The notes under the pieces were generated by a model. The model was not told where the DNA came from and did no database searches. It saw only the letters and a program-made list of their open reading frames with translations. The translations under genes and the position numbers were made by a program. A stretch of DNA of 64,000 bases. Origin: Cornus controversa. Lineage: Eukaryota > Streptophyta > Magnoliopsida > Cornales > Cornaceae. The stretch is taken from assembly GCA_026545225.1 (NCBI GenBank), contig CM048849.1:26856836-26920835 (forward strand), in the 5' to 3' direction. Positions 43,671-54,918 of this stretch are shown in pieces (position 1 is the stretch's first letter; each line of letters begins with the position of its first letter).

Positions 43671-44314
43671 TACACGAGGAAGCTCTGAAGTGGATCATCA
43701 TCACCATCAACTAGTAAGCTCGCTAAGAAATGCCCAATCCCTCTCTAATCACTCGAACCATGCAAAGACGACAAGTAGAAGCCATCCCGCTCCCCCACAA
43801 AACATATACAAACACCAGAGGGTGTATACAAGGTCACTCTTCCCCGATGATAATCAATATTGGCTCTATAGGTCGATAGCCAATCTATACCCAAGATCAC
43901 GTCAAAGCTAGACATCTCAAGGAGAATGAAATCAAACACTAGTCGATGTCCCGAAATCTCGATCTTGCAAGATCGGCACACATCACTCAAAACCACTCTA
44001 CCACCAACTGGCATATCAATGGATAAAATCGAGTCCAAAGATGACACCTCCAACCCCAAAGCACAAGCAAATGCATATGATATGAATGAATGTGATGTAC
44101 CCGAATCCACTAAAATCCTAGCCCACGAGCTAGATACAAGAAATATACCTCGAACCACTGACGATCCCGCCAAGGTCTCTGCTGGGACAAGAGTAAAGGC
44201 ATAACCTTGTGATCTCTGGCCCTGCTGTCCTGCACCCTGATATCCTGACTGCTGACTGGGAGCATTAGACGTAGCTCCTCTAGCAGGTGCCTGTGAACTT
44301 TGAACTAAAGGCAC
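43671..44314 (-). pseudogene. pol: Protease region of F
   Basis: GYAFTLVPAETLAGSSVVRG leads to ARILVDSGTSHSFIS with the DSG box, then RVVLSDVCRSCKIEISGHRLVFDFILLE and FDVILGIDWLSTYRANIDY. The frame is open to a stop at 43745. It is the best preserved chromovirus protease in the window. Confidence 0.87.
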
Positions 44315-44399
44315 TGTCTACTGTGGTGGCAATGCCCTAAAACCTGACTGTGAAGTCACAGGCTACGTAGGATGCTACTGAGAACCAGTACCACCCTGC

Positions 44400-45391
44400 A
44401 CACTCTTCTTCTGTGGGTAATCCCAACTAATATGCCCCATTTGATGACAATGGTAGCACTTTTTATCTGCCATTAACGGAACTTGCCCTTGAGTACACTC
44501 AGCCATTCTGTGTCCCAGTTTCTAGCAATTGAAACAGACTATTCTCGATCTCAAAGATCCAGAAGGTATAGCCACAGAAGTCACTGATTGGGTTTGTTGC
44601 CTTTGTGAGGATGACCTACCAATCCTCATCTTCTCTCTAGCACAATTGTCTGTAAGGGATCCCGTGCCCCTTGCTTGGTTCTGTGCTTCTCTTATCCTTT
44701 GGTTATCATTGCTAAACTCTTCAAAAATCAATTTTCTCTCCACTACCACTGCATAGTCGGTCAAACCTAAAATCCCAACCTTGTCTCGTATGTAGGTTCG
44801 GAGACCTCTTATGAATTGCTTAATTTTAAGCTCTTCCGTTGGGATCATCTCCTTTGCAAACCGAGCCAAGGAGGTAAACTTTGTTTCATACTCCATCACC
44901 GTCATTGTCCCTTGAACAAGGTTAAAGAATTCTCTCCTCATATTGTCCTTTACTGTCACTGGAAAGTACTTCTCGAAGAAAAGCACTTGGAATGTATGCC
45001 ATTCCATTGTCTCCAAATCATGGTAATCTCCCAAGAATTTCCACCAGCGTTTGGCATCATCCTTAAGATAGTGAATGGCTACCTTAACTTTCAAGTCCTC
45101 TTCTATTTCAAGTACATTAAGGACTGTAACCATCTCATCCAACCAACTTTCTGCTACTATTAGATCAGATCCCCCAGAATACGACGGTGGACTATGTTTT
45201 TTAATATGCCCCAACGCCATTATCATCCTACTAGGAGGAGTTGCTCTAGGTGGAGCTTGGGTTTCCTCTTGAGTTTCCCGTTGTGTTTCCCTTGCAATTT
45301 GTCGCATGGTAGTAACCATGTCGCGCATAAATTGCTCTCCTCCAATAGGGACCACTTCTGGTGTCCTCTCACGAGCTCTTTTTGGTGGCAT
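44400..45391 (-). pseudogene. gag: Gag of F with stop in the first zinc knuckle
   Basis: An open frame from MPPKRARERTPEVV (45391) shows MRDMVTTMRQIARE, SPPSYSGGSDLIVAESWLDEM, YLKDDAKRWWKFL, FEKYFPVTVKDNMRREF, YETKFTSLARFAKEM and FIRGLRTYIRDKVGILGL, a typical chromovirus gag. The first knuckle CFNC-stop-KLGHRMAEC has TAG in place of a sense codon (44522). A second knuckle, CYHCHQMGHISWDY, has lost its last cysteine. Gag packages element RNA through these knuckles. Confidence 0.88.
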
Positions 45392-45672
45392 CCTTCTATA
45401 TAGATGACAAGAAGATACTTAGAATTTGTGCATAAATGTATTGGACCAACTCACTTCATGCATACTCAACATGCTAAAGCACTTCACAATTAGCGTGCTA
45501 TGTAAACAATTAAGTACATAAGAATTTCTCATGCAATACGTACTTACTTTTAGCTTACACTGAAAAACCTGTCAGAACCTCAATTTCAAAATCCCATGAA
45601 TGACTGATTTCCTTCAATCCAACACGTGGATTAACCATCTCCCGTCGTCCGTAGGTATTCAAACCCGATTAA

Positions 45673-45831
45673 GCTCTGATACCATGTTGTCACGCCCCAG
45701 AATCTGGATCGCTGAGACTTCCCCGAACCGACCCCAAATCCCAAGTATGAACCCGTTCACTCAATCCCGTGAACTATCTCGACCACACTCATGCGATAGT
45801 ATCCATCTGTGATACCATGCCATAACGCCCC
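45673..45831 (-). other. Duplicated PBS plus LTR tail of F
   Basis: An intact PBS complement GCTCTGATACCA at 45673-45684 is followed by the LTR edge TGTCACGCCCC at 45688. A decayed second copy, TCTGTGATACCA at 45806-45817, is followed by TGCCATAACGCCCC at 45818. The spacing of about 130-133 bp equals that in C. Confidence 0.82.
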
Positions 45832-48524
45832 GATTTCCCCACTCCCGAAAGATCGGAGGTTAACTGTCCATTAAACCTAGTGAAACCTCATTACACTTAT
45901 TTACTATAGAAGCTTAACTCAATTTTTACATATAAATGCACACAAATCCACCTCAACCAATCCCCATGGGCCCTACATTGAATCATACACCTTAGTGGAA
46001 ATTTACTTGTCTACACTTTCAAGAATCACTCATTTCCAAGCCTCAAAATATACTGTGTTTGGAATATGAAACTGGGACCTACACCATTGGATAGAGAATT
46101 CAAAAATACTCAATTTAAAAAAAACCACACTATATTCCGATCTAGAACGAAGAAATTACGTCGAAACGAAGTTTGGAAAAATGCTATGAATAGTAATTTC
46201 GATTGTGCGAAATGCCAATCTCGATTGTGCGAAACTGGCATCTCGATTGTGTGGAAAAAGTATCTCGATTGTGTGAAGATTTCACCCTCTCAGAACCTCA
46301 GACCTGTAATATTTCGCACAATCGAAATGAGGGTATCGATTGTGCGAAATTCTCCCTGTCTGGACCCTAAAAATCATCATAAATCATCACCCCTTCGCAC
46401 AATCGAAATGGGGGCTTCGATTGTGCGAAATGAGCTTTTCGCATGATCGAAATGCTCTCCCCAGGTCCTCCAACAACCCTATATATGGTCTATTTGAAGC
46501 CCAATCCACATTCTATCATCCTAGAACCTCTCATACATGGTCTATAACATAAATGAAAGATTCTAACATCAATTACAAATGATATAACATAATACATATA
46601 CACAAATATATGCGTTTAAATCTCAAATCTTTCATAATCATAGAAAATTCCTAGGTTCACAATACACCCAAAACTCAAGTGAATAAACCATCCTTGATTC
46701 CCAAAATTCATTTCCATAACACCATACATATAAAAAATCAAACGGTCCCTTAAGCATATATTCATCAAGTCTCAAATGAAGGAAGCCATTATACATATAT
46801 TTCTCAAAAGTCTCCTTCCTATAAGTGTGGCATTTACATTTGGAGTTCATAAACAAGAGAAGATACAAATGTAAAGGCAACACTACAACTATGGTCAACA
46901 TGCCACAAGCCGGCATGGACATTTATCTACATCCCAAAAAGATCAAAAATCCAAAAAGAGAACCCAACAAGGTCCATTGAGCTAATCATGTTTCGTCCTC
47001 CATCGGCGCCTTATCTGAAAAAATTTATATAAGTAGGGGGTGAGCAACACTGCGGCTCAGTAGGAATGATCCACCCAACCCCACTCTAACTCAAGCGGCC
47101 ATGCATGGATGCATACGAAATCACTACATGTCTACATGACAAGTATACATGCTTTTAACCCATAAACAATCACGTTTTTCAAATCATGTGTGATGCTGCA
47201 CATCTCAATGCATTTGCATACATAGGTATATATATATCAAATTGAGCAAGCCACAATACATATATATAACTCACGCCACATAAATCCAGAAATTACTTCA
47301 ATGGGGACTAGCTTATCACACCATCCATAGTAAGGATCTCTTCGGCACCCAAACTCTGCTTACGCTTTATCGGGTTGCTAACCCGAAGGGAACGCCTCCT
47401 CTTGGCTAAGTTTTGAGTCTTTCACCCTAGGGACCATTCCCTCACCTTAATTCTCAATGTTGTCACGCCCCAAAAACTCATTTTTCATATAGTGCACATA
47501 ATCACATCAATGCACTTATTCCACACCATGGATGTATTTTTTTGTCAAATCAATGCATTTTCCTTTCACCTCAAGATTGTCACAATGACATCACACTCAT
47601 ATCATGAAAATCATCACGCTTATGCATTTCACAATAAAAATCATATATTTCATGCACAAGTCTATAAAAACTCACATTTTTCATGTTTTCACCAAATGAA
47701 CACATTTTTCATCAAGAACATTCATAGTCTCATTTGCACATACACAACATACATAAGCCCTAACTAACATGTTAGACACATCCATGTGCATAAATCACAT
47801 TTTCATACATATATAAATATACACAAAACCCTAAACTCAAGAAATTCCAATCTATCTTTCATGTCACAAATATGTGACATATAGAATCAAAGTAAAGATG
47901 AGTCTAGCACCCCTACCTCAAATCCTATACTTTGAATCCAACTTTGAGAAATCCCAGCCTTCTCAACTTCACAAAATGTGGACTTTGATCAGTTCAAACC
48001 GAAGCCCTCAACGCCCTCTACACACTTTCCTTCTTCGGGATCTTCCAAATCACACTTCAAGTGACCTAGAATCTAGAGAGAAGGGAGAGAGATGAAGTGG
48101 GAGATGTAGAGAGAGAGAGATCTATAAAATGAAATATCCCCTTTTTGATATTTATCTCAACCCTAGGGGCATGAAATGACCATTTTACCCCCAGCCACTT
48201 AATGTACCTTCCCGACCTCGGAATTAATTCCCAAAAATTTCGTTGGACTCAAAATTGCTTCCTTAATATCCTAAATATTTCATTTAGTTCATAATCAAAA
48301 GTAAAATTTCTCGGATTTCCTAGACCCACTTAACCTCATCCCGGGGCTCTAGTTGACCAAAAAGTCAAACTTTTCCAAAAGTTGCCAAAACTTTCTAAAA
48401 TCATATTTCAACCTTCTAAACATGTTGCCTGAATTTAAAACATGTTAAATATCATTTAAAATTCATTTAAAGTAATAAATGACAAAAATTAAAAAACTAG
48501 TCAAAATTGGGCACGGTCTCTGCA
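45688..48524 (-). repeat. 5' LTR of chromovirus F
   Basis: TGTCACGCCCC... to ...ACGGTCTCTGCA, about 2.84 kb, aligning with C (29872-30865), H (37092-39652) and K. It contains the 22-bp array at 46197-46452 and, on the minus strand, a CTTATATAAATTT stretch near 47022-47035 that could be a TATA box. ORFs within it are not called. Confidence 0.85.
46197..46452 (-). repeat. Palindrome array of F, word TTTCGATTGTGCGAAA, exact 22-bp pitch
   Basis: Nine 16-base words lie in three blocks: centres 46204.5, 46226.5, 46248.5, 46270.5; then 46319.5, 46341.5; then 46400.5, 46422.5, 46444.5. Within every block the step is exactly 22 bp, even where the word switches orientation (TTTCGCACAATCGAAA). The 6-base linkers differ (TGCCAA, CTGGCA, AAAGTA with ordinary drift). 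Confidence 0.92.
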
Positions 48525-49861
48525 AGCATGGTGAAGGAGGTGAGCTTAATTTGAATAGTGAAATCTATTCGATAAAAGGATGAGGTATTCTGGTAAAGAT
48601 AACCCTCATGAGGTATTTCGGTAAAGATACCCTCATAGATTGATGTGTAGTGGGGTATTTCGGTAAGAGTATCCTTTAAGAGATATTCTAGTGAAAGAGG
48701 AGGGATTGGTCATCTACGGGAATTGGAGACCAATGGATGTGTGGAGAGGATGAGGTAATTGTGCATATCATGACACATTTACACGTTGCTTATGATGTGG
48801 ATGTTATAAATTGATATTTGTGCAACATGATTAAATGCAAACATATGTTTATATCGAATTCATGGGACTTGCGAAATTATGTTTTAGACATTCCTACTGA
48901 GCATGTGGTTGCTCATCCTATGAGGATTAACTCTTTTCAAGAAATGATAATGAGGTAGTGGAGTCTTCCCAATAGGCGTGGAGTGTAAACGCGTTTTTAA
49001 ACATATGTTGTTCATGACTTATGATTTATTTCATTATAAGCATGGTACTAAGTATGGTAAAATGCTAGACATTTTATATGATAAGTTTTCATCTATGTTT
49101 ATTTCTACATGTACAACTTGTGAGAATAGTTGTGTTAATTAGTTGTATTTTCATTAATGTCCAAGCATGTTTATGAAATTTCAACATTCCATTCATGATT
49201 GGGATGTGATTGGATGAGTTTTGTGTTTTGGAAATATATGTGTATGAGGATTGGTATAAGTTTTGGGCAAAATATACCAAAAAGGAGTTTCCAGGTGGAA
49301 ATAGTCAACTGCTCCTTTAGATAAGTCGATTGTTTTTAGCAAATCATTTTTTAGCTTTTTAGAGTGATAAAGCAATCAACTGCTCCTTTAGATAAGTCAA
49401 CTGCTATAGATTTTTTTTTTCAAATATGAGGAAATAATCGACTGCTCCTTTGGATAAGTCGACCGCTATAGATTTTCAAATATGTTAAAGTAGTCGACTG
49501 CTTATTCAGATAAGTCGACTATTTTTGGTAGAGCATTTTTGAGTTTTTTAAAGCGGCAAAACAATCGACTGCTCCTTTAGATAAGTCAACTGCTAGAGAT
49601 TTTAAATTATTTTTAAATAGGTACAACTTTGTCATCTTAAACCTGATATAAGTGATGCTTTTTTTGAAATTAAGTATTTTGGAATCCTCTTTCTGTTGAT
49701 ATTTGTTGATGTTAAATTGCACACATACATGAGTGTGTACGTAATTAAGATTCTACGGTAATTATGAGTTAAGATGGTCATTTAGGGTTTAATGGGCAAG
49801 TTCACTCTCGGGATTTGGACTTGGACTGAGGGAGTCTTGGCGGTCTGAATTTCGAAATGTG
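48525..49861 (+). repeat. Second part of the K LTR
   Basis: AT-rich LTR sequence with several GAGGTATTTCGGTAAAGATA-like repeats near 48580-48690 and the K array at 49303-49591. A block at 49650-49690 (TTTTTTTGAAATTAAGTATTTTGG) is homologous to the array-flanking block of C and F. It ends at 49861, where J is inserted. Confidence 0.75.
49303..49591 (+). repeat. Paired-palindrome array of K, AGTCGACT pairs 21 bp apart
   Basis: Five pairs of TCGACT/TCAACT-type sites start at 49305/49326, 49376/49397, 49438/49459, 49494/49515 and 49565/49586, each pair exactly 21 bp apart, with GCTCCTTTAGATAA-like sequence between partners. Distances between pairs vary (71, 62, 56, 71 bp). The full palindrome AGTCGACT appears in the fourth pair. 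Confidence 0.88.
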
Positions 49862-50255
49862 TGAAATGGTGTCAATTTTACTTAACCACTCGCAATAGAA
49901 CGAGTCCTCGTTGGACAGGACTATATAGAGGGTGTCGAATCTCAAGGACTTACAAGGTTGAATTGTTATCTTACTTAGTCTTTAAGTTAATTCTAAAATA
50001 ATTAAAAAATAATTTTTGATGTTTTATCTTCAATTTAATTCAAAAAATTAAAATCATTCGTAAATTTATTTTATGAAATTTAATCAGGAAGAGAAGGTCC
50101 TAGGAATTGACTTCACCACTAACCTTCCGATAATGACAATTGTACTAATTTGGGACGTTTAATCTACGCATTCAAAAAAGAATGACTACAACCCAATTCA
50201 ACTCTATCAAGAGGATTCGTTTAAAATTCAATTAGGCATAACTCGTCGTCGCTTA
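49862..50255 (-). repeat. 3' LTR fragment of element J
   Basis: It matches the PBS-proximal 390 bp of the J 5' LTR (54919-55310). At about 50255 it joins 3' untranslated sequence matching base 1 onward of the window. The outer LTR, the PPT and about 450 bp before it are missing. Confidence 0.8.
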
Positions 50256-50320
50256 CAAACCCCTTCAATTCATTGAATCCCCTTATTGAATTTATTAGTC
50301 AAAACATGGACACATGCAAA

Positions 50321-50322
<2 letters not shown>

Positions 50323-50362
<40 letters not shown>
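50323..50362. repeat. (TA)n microsatellite
   Basis: About twenty dinucleotides in the 3' untranslated region of J. Confidence 0.95.
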
Positions 50363-50365
<3 letters not shown>

Positions 50366-50374
50366 AATAGTTGT

Positions 50375-50679
50375 GCAGTGCCTAGGTTTATTAGGGTTTC
50401 GAATTGATCTATGTAGCAAGCTTTCAACCAGTGACTCCCAAACCAAATGGTTTTCGGGCACTAGGTTTCAAGATACCCTAACGGACCTAATAACTTGAAC
50501 CAAAACGTCCACAAACCACAAACTAACTAATGACGCAATGCCTAGGTTTATTAGGCTTTCGAATTGATCCATGTAGTAAGCTTTCAGCCAATGACTCCCA
50601 AACCAAATAGCTTTAGGGCACCAGGTTTCAAGATACCCCGACGGACCTAATAACTCGAACCAAAACGGCCACAAACCAA
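50375..50679 (-). repeat. Tandem duplication of the conserved 3' untranslated block in J
   Basis: Two copies, 50375-50519 and 50535-50679, period 160 bp, both starting GC(A/G)ATGCCTAGGTTTATT-like and containing CCAATGACTCCCAAACCAAA-like sequence. The block is single in A, B and D. The copies differ at roughly one base in ten, so the duplication is not recent. Confidence 0.85.
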
Positions 50680-51329
50680 TGTTTTAAAATAATTATTCTC
50701 AAAGGATACTAACTTCTATTCAACACATATAACTGATAATTCAAAGCCAAGTAAATACCCCCACCAACTCTGCTAGTGTGCTTGTGAATTGTGAAAAGAA
50801 CTAAAGCCAACCACTACAAGTCATGCCAATGCAAATAACGACTTAAACCACTGCATTCAAACCATAATTTCTAGAAATGTTACACATGCTATACAATTGG
50901 AAGTCAAGAACCTACATAAAGTATTCAACTCTTGATTGATGTTAAAACAAAACAACCTATAAAAAGAAAACTACCAAATAATTCTTAAAAATCAATAAAA
51001 AGTTCCCTAAAACATACCATGACTTCACCTTCATATTTAAAATACATGAAATGCATCGCCTTACCCCCAAACTGGAATGGTACAGTGTCCTCAATGTACA
51101 TGGAAGAGAAACATAGATGAGAGTCAGAGCAATATTACCATGAATAGTGGAGTGGACAGATAGCAAACCAGTAGCTCGAAGTTAACAATGGTGTTCCCCC
51201 CAAACTTGGATGCAACATCCTGTCAAAAGACACCACTATACAAGCCAAGTGAAATGAATGGGGTAAAAATAAGGAAAATAAAAAACTAAAATGCATAAAA
51301 CAAGCAACTAATTTTTTTTCATTCATTCT

Positions 51330-51500
51330 CTGAACTGATGGTTCCCAATTTTTCAAGATGTATATGTGATAAGATATTGATTATCCAAACACTTTAACGT
51401 ATAGAGTACAAAGGGGCTGCCTTTCCTTAGTAAAACCATACTGTATTGAAGCAATCTCGACAGTATTGGGTATTGAAACCAGACTTTAATAAATGAAAAT
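51330..51500 (-). ncRNA. Structured segment in the J 3' untranslated region
   Basis: Counterpart of D 26905-27080. The main hairpin is 51426-51493, 68 nt as in D. In the element's sense RNA the outer arms pair at 11 of 12 positions, counting three G-U pairs. Two pairs changed from C-G in D to A-U here, which are compensatory. The loop AGCAATC (plus-strand reading) is identical. The smaller foldback with loop ACGTA is also kept. Confidence 0.6.
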
Positions 51501-51930
51501 CTTAAACTTTATCAAACATATGACAAAATATAGAATCGGTACTACATAAATAGTTAGAGAATGGAGGGCAAATTTTTTTTTTTTTTTACACAATGAACAA
51601 AAACATAAAATCACTAAAATAATAACAACAACAATAATAATAATAATAATCAAATCCTACTAAACTACCAAAAACTAAATATCTAACATACATAGGGATA
51701 CAAAATACCCCCAAGGAGCCAAGTTTAACATCTAGGCTAGACGTAAACTTGAATCTATCCTAGTCCACTTTTAAATCTGATATACGCCATCTTATCATCT
51801 CCTTATGCTCCTTAAGCACACTTAAAAGCTCACACTCTTGGTTGCTAGACATATTGGGTGCATTAAAAACTGGAAAAATGTCATTAAATCCTAAGAATAC
51901 ATATTCGAGTTTATTTGGTAAAGGCTTCAA
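51501..51930 (-). other. Remnant of pol linker and deletion scar, element J
   Basis: Fragments such as FELKPLPNKLEYVFLG and LKEHKEMIRW, the approach to the reverse transcriptase, are recognisable in the 51770-51930 part. Pol then ends. Toward 51501 the sequence is A-rich with an (AAT)n run at 51631-51650. Confidence 0.6.
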
Positions 51931-52860
51931 CTCAAATTGAAAGGGCGATTCTAAGGAAGGAATGGGAAGAGTAGTTAAAAGTAAGGGTGCAAAATTCTTT
52001 AGCTTCTTTTAATGGTGGAGAATCTAAACTGGTGGCATGCAGTAAGGAAATATTTTCACTAATGTGTTGCCTTATATCAAAGCTCTCACAACCAAAATGA
52101 GTCAAACAAGTATCTAAAGAGTTTTTAGGCAAGATAGGGGGAACTGATTCCACAACAAACTCCTCTATAACATCTAAAATAAAGCACTCAGGCTCATCAG
52201 GGGAATGCGGAGTGGCATTAAAGATATTCAATTTCACTTTCATGTTCCCAAAAGAAATATCCATGGCTTCAATACGACAATTAATGTTTGCATTAGCCAT
52301 GGCTAAGAAAGGACGACCAAGGATCACTAGAATAGATTTCTTTGGGTTAGAGACAAGTTATGTGTCAAGAACAATGAAATCCATAGGAAAATTGAACTTG
52401 TCCACCATAATTATGACATCTTCAATTATACCACATGGTTGCTTCATAGATCGATCAGCAAGTTACAACACAACCGACGTGGGTTGAAGCTCACCCAACC
52501 CTAATTGCAAATACACCGAGTAAGGTAACAGATTAACACTAGGTCCTAAGTCAAAGAGATCTCTATCAACCTTATGAACATCGATAATACAAGAAATAGT
52601 AGGAGCACCTGGATCTTTGAACTTAGGGGGAGTGTTATGCTGAATAATCGAGCTTACTTGTTCGGTGAGAAAGATTTTCTTTGGGACACTACCCCTTGAA
52701 TTACGCTTTTGAGTGCATAAATCTTTCAAAAACTTTGCATATGCTGGAATTTGTTTTATAGCATCAAGGAGAGGAAGATTTATTTTTACTTGCTTAAAAA
52801 CTTTCATCATATCTTGCGCTTTCTCCCCTTCTTTCCCAAAAGGTGCCACCTCTTGGACAT
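51930..52860 (-). pseudogene. pol: Protease region of element J
   Basis: It shows QVKINLPLLDAIKQIP, FLKDLCTQKRNSRG, ISCIIDVHKVDRDLFDLGPSVNLLPYSVYLQLGLGEL, then a stop in place of Q before LADRSMKQP, then a stop after VDKFNF..FIVLDT, and then VILGRPFLAMANANINCR and DISFGNMKVKLNIFN. The active-site alanine of DLGAS is replaced by proline (DLGPS), which would be expected to damage catalysis. Confidence 0.85.
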
Positions 52861-52912
52861 GTATAGGGAATGGCGCTTTGGGCTCAAATGTTGTCTCCAG
52901 AGTTGGAATAAG

Positions 52913-54567
52913 TCAAGAAGGTGTTGCCTTACTAATTTTATAATCCAGATTAGGACTCTTTCCCACTTCACTCTCAACCTCCCTCTTTTCTTCCACCTTA
53001 TTATCTATCATTTTCCTACTCCTCAAGGTGGTAACAGCCTGAACATGCTCATAGTGATGACCATTGGCTGTAGCATCCTCAATTGCATATTGCCCTCTTG
53101 GATTAGCTACTAGCCGACTTGGCAACTTCCCTTCCTCTCTACGGTTTAAAGTGTTAGCTAGCTGCCCCATTTAAGCCTCTAACTTGGATATGGATTGAGA
53201 TTGAGAATGAAGTAACTGAGTGTTAGCTTCGAGTAACTGAGTGTGGGCGTTAAGTTTATCTAATGTCACTAACACTTTATCCTCAAACGCTAAACTCTAA
53301 GGTAGAGACTAAGAAGTTTGATGATAATATTGATTTTGAGGCACAAAATTGGAAGAAGGATGAGTAAATTGATGACTAGACTGAAAACCTAACCTAGGGA
53401 CTAGCCCTTGGGACTGAGGGACTGGATTGTTTAGGGATGGACTACACCATGAGAGATTTGGATGATTCCTTAGACCTAGATTCTATGTATTAGAGTATAG
53501 ATTATTTTCAGGTTTAGAGAAAGCAGCATTGACTTGTTCTGGATTGGATTTAGAAATTTGCCTCGACATGGGACAATCTATATAATAGTGTAGATACCAC
53601 ATCCTTCCTATAGGATAGGAGTAGGGGTTGGAAATTGACTAGCCGCCATGAGTTGATATACTTTTCTCAATAACTTATCCACTTTGGTGGAGACATCGAG
53701 TGATGTGCCTATTTCGAAAGTTCCTCTAGTTTTACTTGTTCTAACTCGACTATTGGAATCATGCTGTGTGGAATTTTCACTCAGATTCACAAACAATGTC
53801 CATGCTTCATTCTCATTCTTAAGCATAAATGTACCCCCACAGGATGTATTTGCGATTTGCCTATACGACTCAATGAGCCCATTATAAAAAAATTATACAA
53901 GTTGCCACTTAGGAATATCATGATGGGGACACTTCTTAAGAAAATCACCATATCTCTCCCACATATCATAAAATTGTTCCCCTTCTATTTGGGAGAAACT
54001 GGTAAGGGATCACCTCATTTGATTTATTTTCCCTATTGGAAAGTATTTCTTGAGGAACTCTTGTTGCAATTGTGCCCAAGAGGTCATCATATTCGGTGTT
54101 AATGAATTCCACCAGTTTTTAGTTTTATCTTTTAGAGAGAATGGGAAAAGACATATCCGTAAAGCATCATCAAAAAAATTTTGAATTTTGACAATTGAAC
54201 AAACTTTTAATAAGTCGTCACGATGCTTATACGGATCCTCATTATTAAGTCCACAGAAAGATGGGAGCATTTGTATAGTGCTAGACTTAATCTCATAGTT
54301 TACTGCTGTGATGATAGGCAATTGCATACATGACAGGGAAATATATACCCCAGGAGCGAAGTGCTCCTTAAGGGCTCTACGATTGTTCTCAGCCATAGTT
54401 TCAGTCTCAGTTTCATTCTCAGTCCCACTCTCAGTATCAGTTAAATGTTCTTCCTCTAAGTATTGGGCCCTAATTTCTCCCCTCTGTTGATGTAAGGTTC
54501 TTTCAAGTTCAGGGTTATATGGGACTATTGGTGTGTCTAGAGACCGACGATCCCACATATACCACAA
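52913..54567 (-). pseudogene. gag: Gag of element J
   Basis: From MWYMWDRRSLDTP at 54567 it shows ERTLHQQRG, a TETETE-like acidic run, NNRRALKEHFAPGVY, KNWWNSLTPNMMTSWAQL and FLKKYFPIGKINQMR, then a stop (about 54010), CPHHDIPKWQLV, a stop, and GGTFMLKNENEAWTLFVNL. The zinc knuckle region near 53580 is beyond recognition. The tail GKLPSRLVANPRG...VTTLRSRKMIDNKV (53110-52960) matches the end of the A gag. Confidence 0.85.
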
Positions 54568-54895
54568 GTAAGGACTAAGAATTAATTAAAAAATAAATAA
54601 ACAAACTAAATAAATAAAAATAAAATAATAAGAAAAGAAATTAAAATAAAATAGATATAAAGAATGATAACAAATTAAAGCAAAGTACTAACTAGAATAA
54701 ACAAGCACAAGAATTTGAATATGAAAAGCTCACAGAGAGTTATGATGAATTCCACTCCTCTGTTCATGGTTTATAACCAAAAGCACCAGTGCTCGAAAAA
54801 AAAAAACAGAACAGAAAAGAATAAAGAAAAATCCTAACTTAACAATTAAATTAAAACTAATATTTAAGACTAGGCACCAAAATCATTTAAGCAAG

Positions 54896-54913
54896 TCCCT
54901 GGCAACAGCGCCA
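54896..54913 (-). other. Primer-binding site of element J (tRNA-Asp)
   Basis: TCCCTGGCAACAGCGCCA matches the tRNA-Asp 3' end at 16 of 18 positions. Both differences are transitions at former CpG sites. The LTR edge is 5 bp away. Confidence 0.9.
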
Positions 54914-54918
54914 AAAAT

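Larger units (their letters stand above)
43337..48524 (-). mobile_element. Chromovirus F, 3' part lost
   Basis: Minus-strand order is full 5' LTR (48524-45688), PBS, gag, protease and the first part of reverse transcriptase. It stops abruptly at 43337 after [10 protein letters not shown]. It lies inside the K LTR. Its missing 3' part may have been lost together with a piece of K. Confidence 0.85.
50256..51329 (-). other. 3' untranslated region of element J
   Basis: It holds a (TA)n run at 50323-50362, a tandem duplication at 50375-50679 and PPT-like CCCCCAAACT motifs near 51064 and 51197. It is homologous to A 1-1000. No ORF with a domain. Confidence 0.7.

Noticed and set aside
46197..46452. 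Evenly spaced palindromes look superficially like a CRISPR array.
   Set aside because: Linkers are only about 6 bp, words switch orientation, there are no cas genes, and the context is a plant LTR.
47018..47040. CTTATATAAATTT on the minus strand of the F LTR considered as a TATA box.
   Set aside because: AT-rich background makes such a match likely by chance, and C has a changed sequence at the same place; mentioned only as a possibility in the LTR entry.
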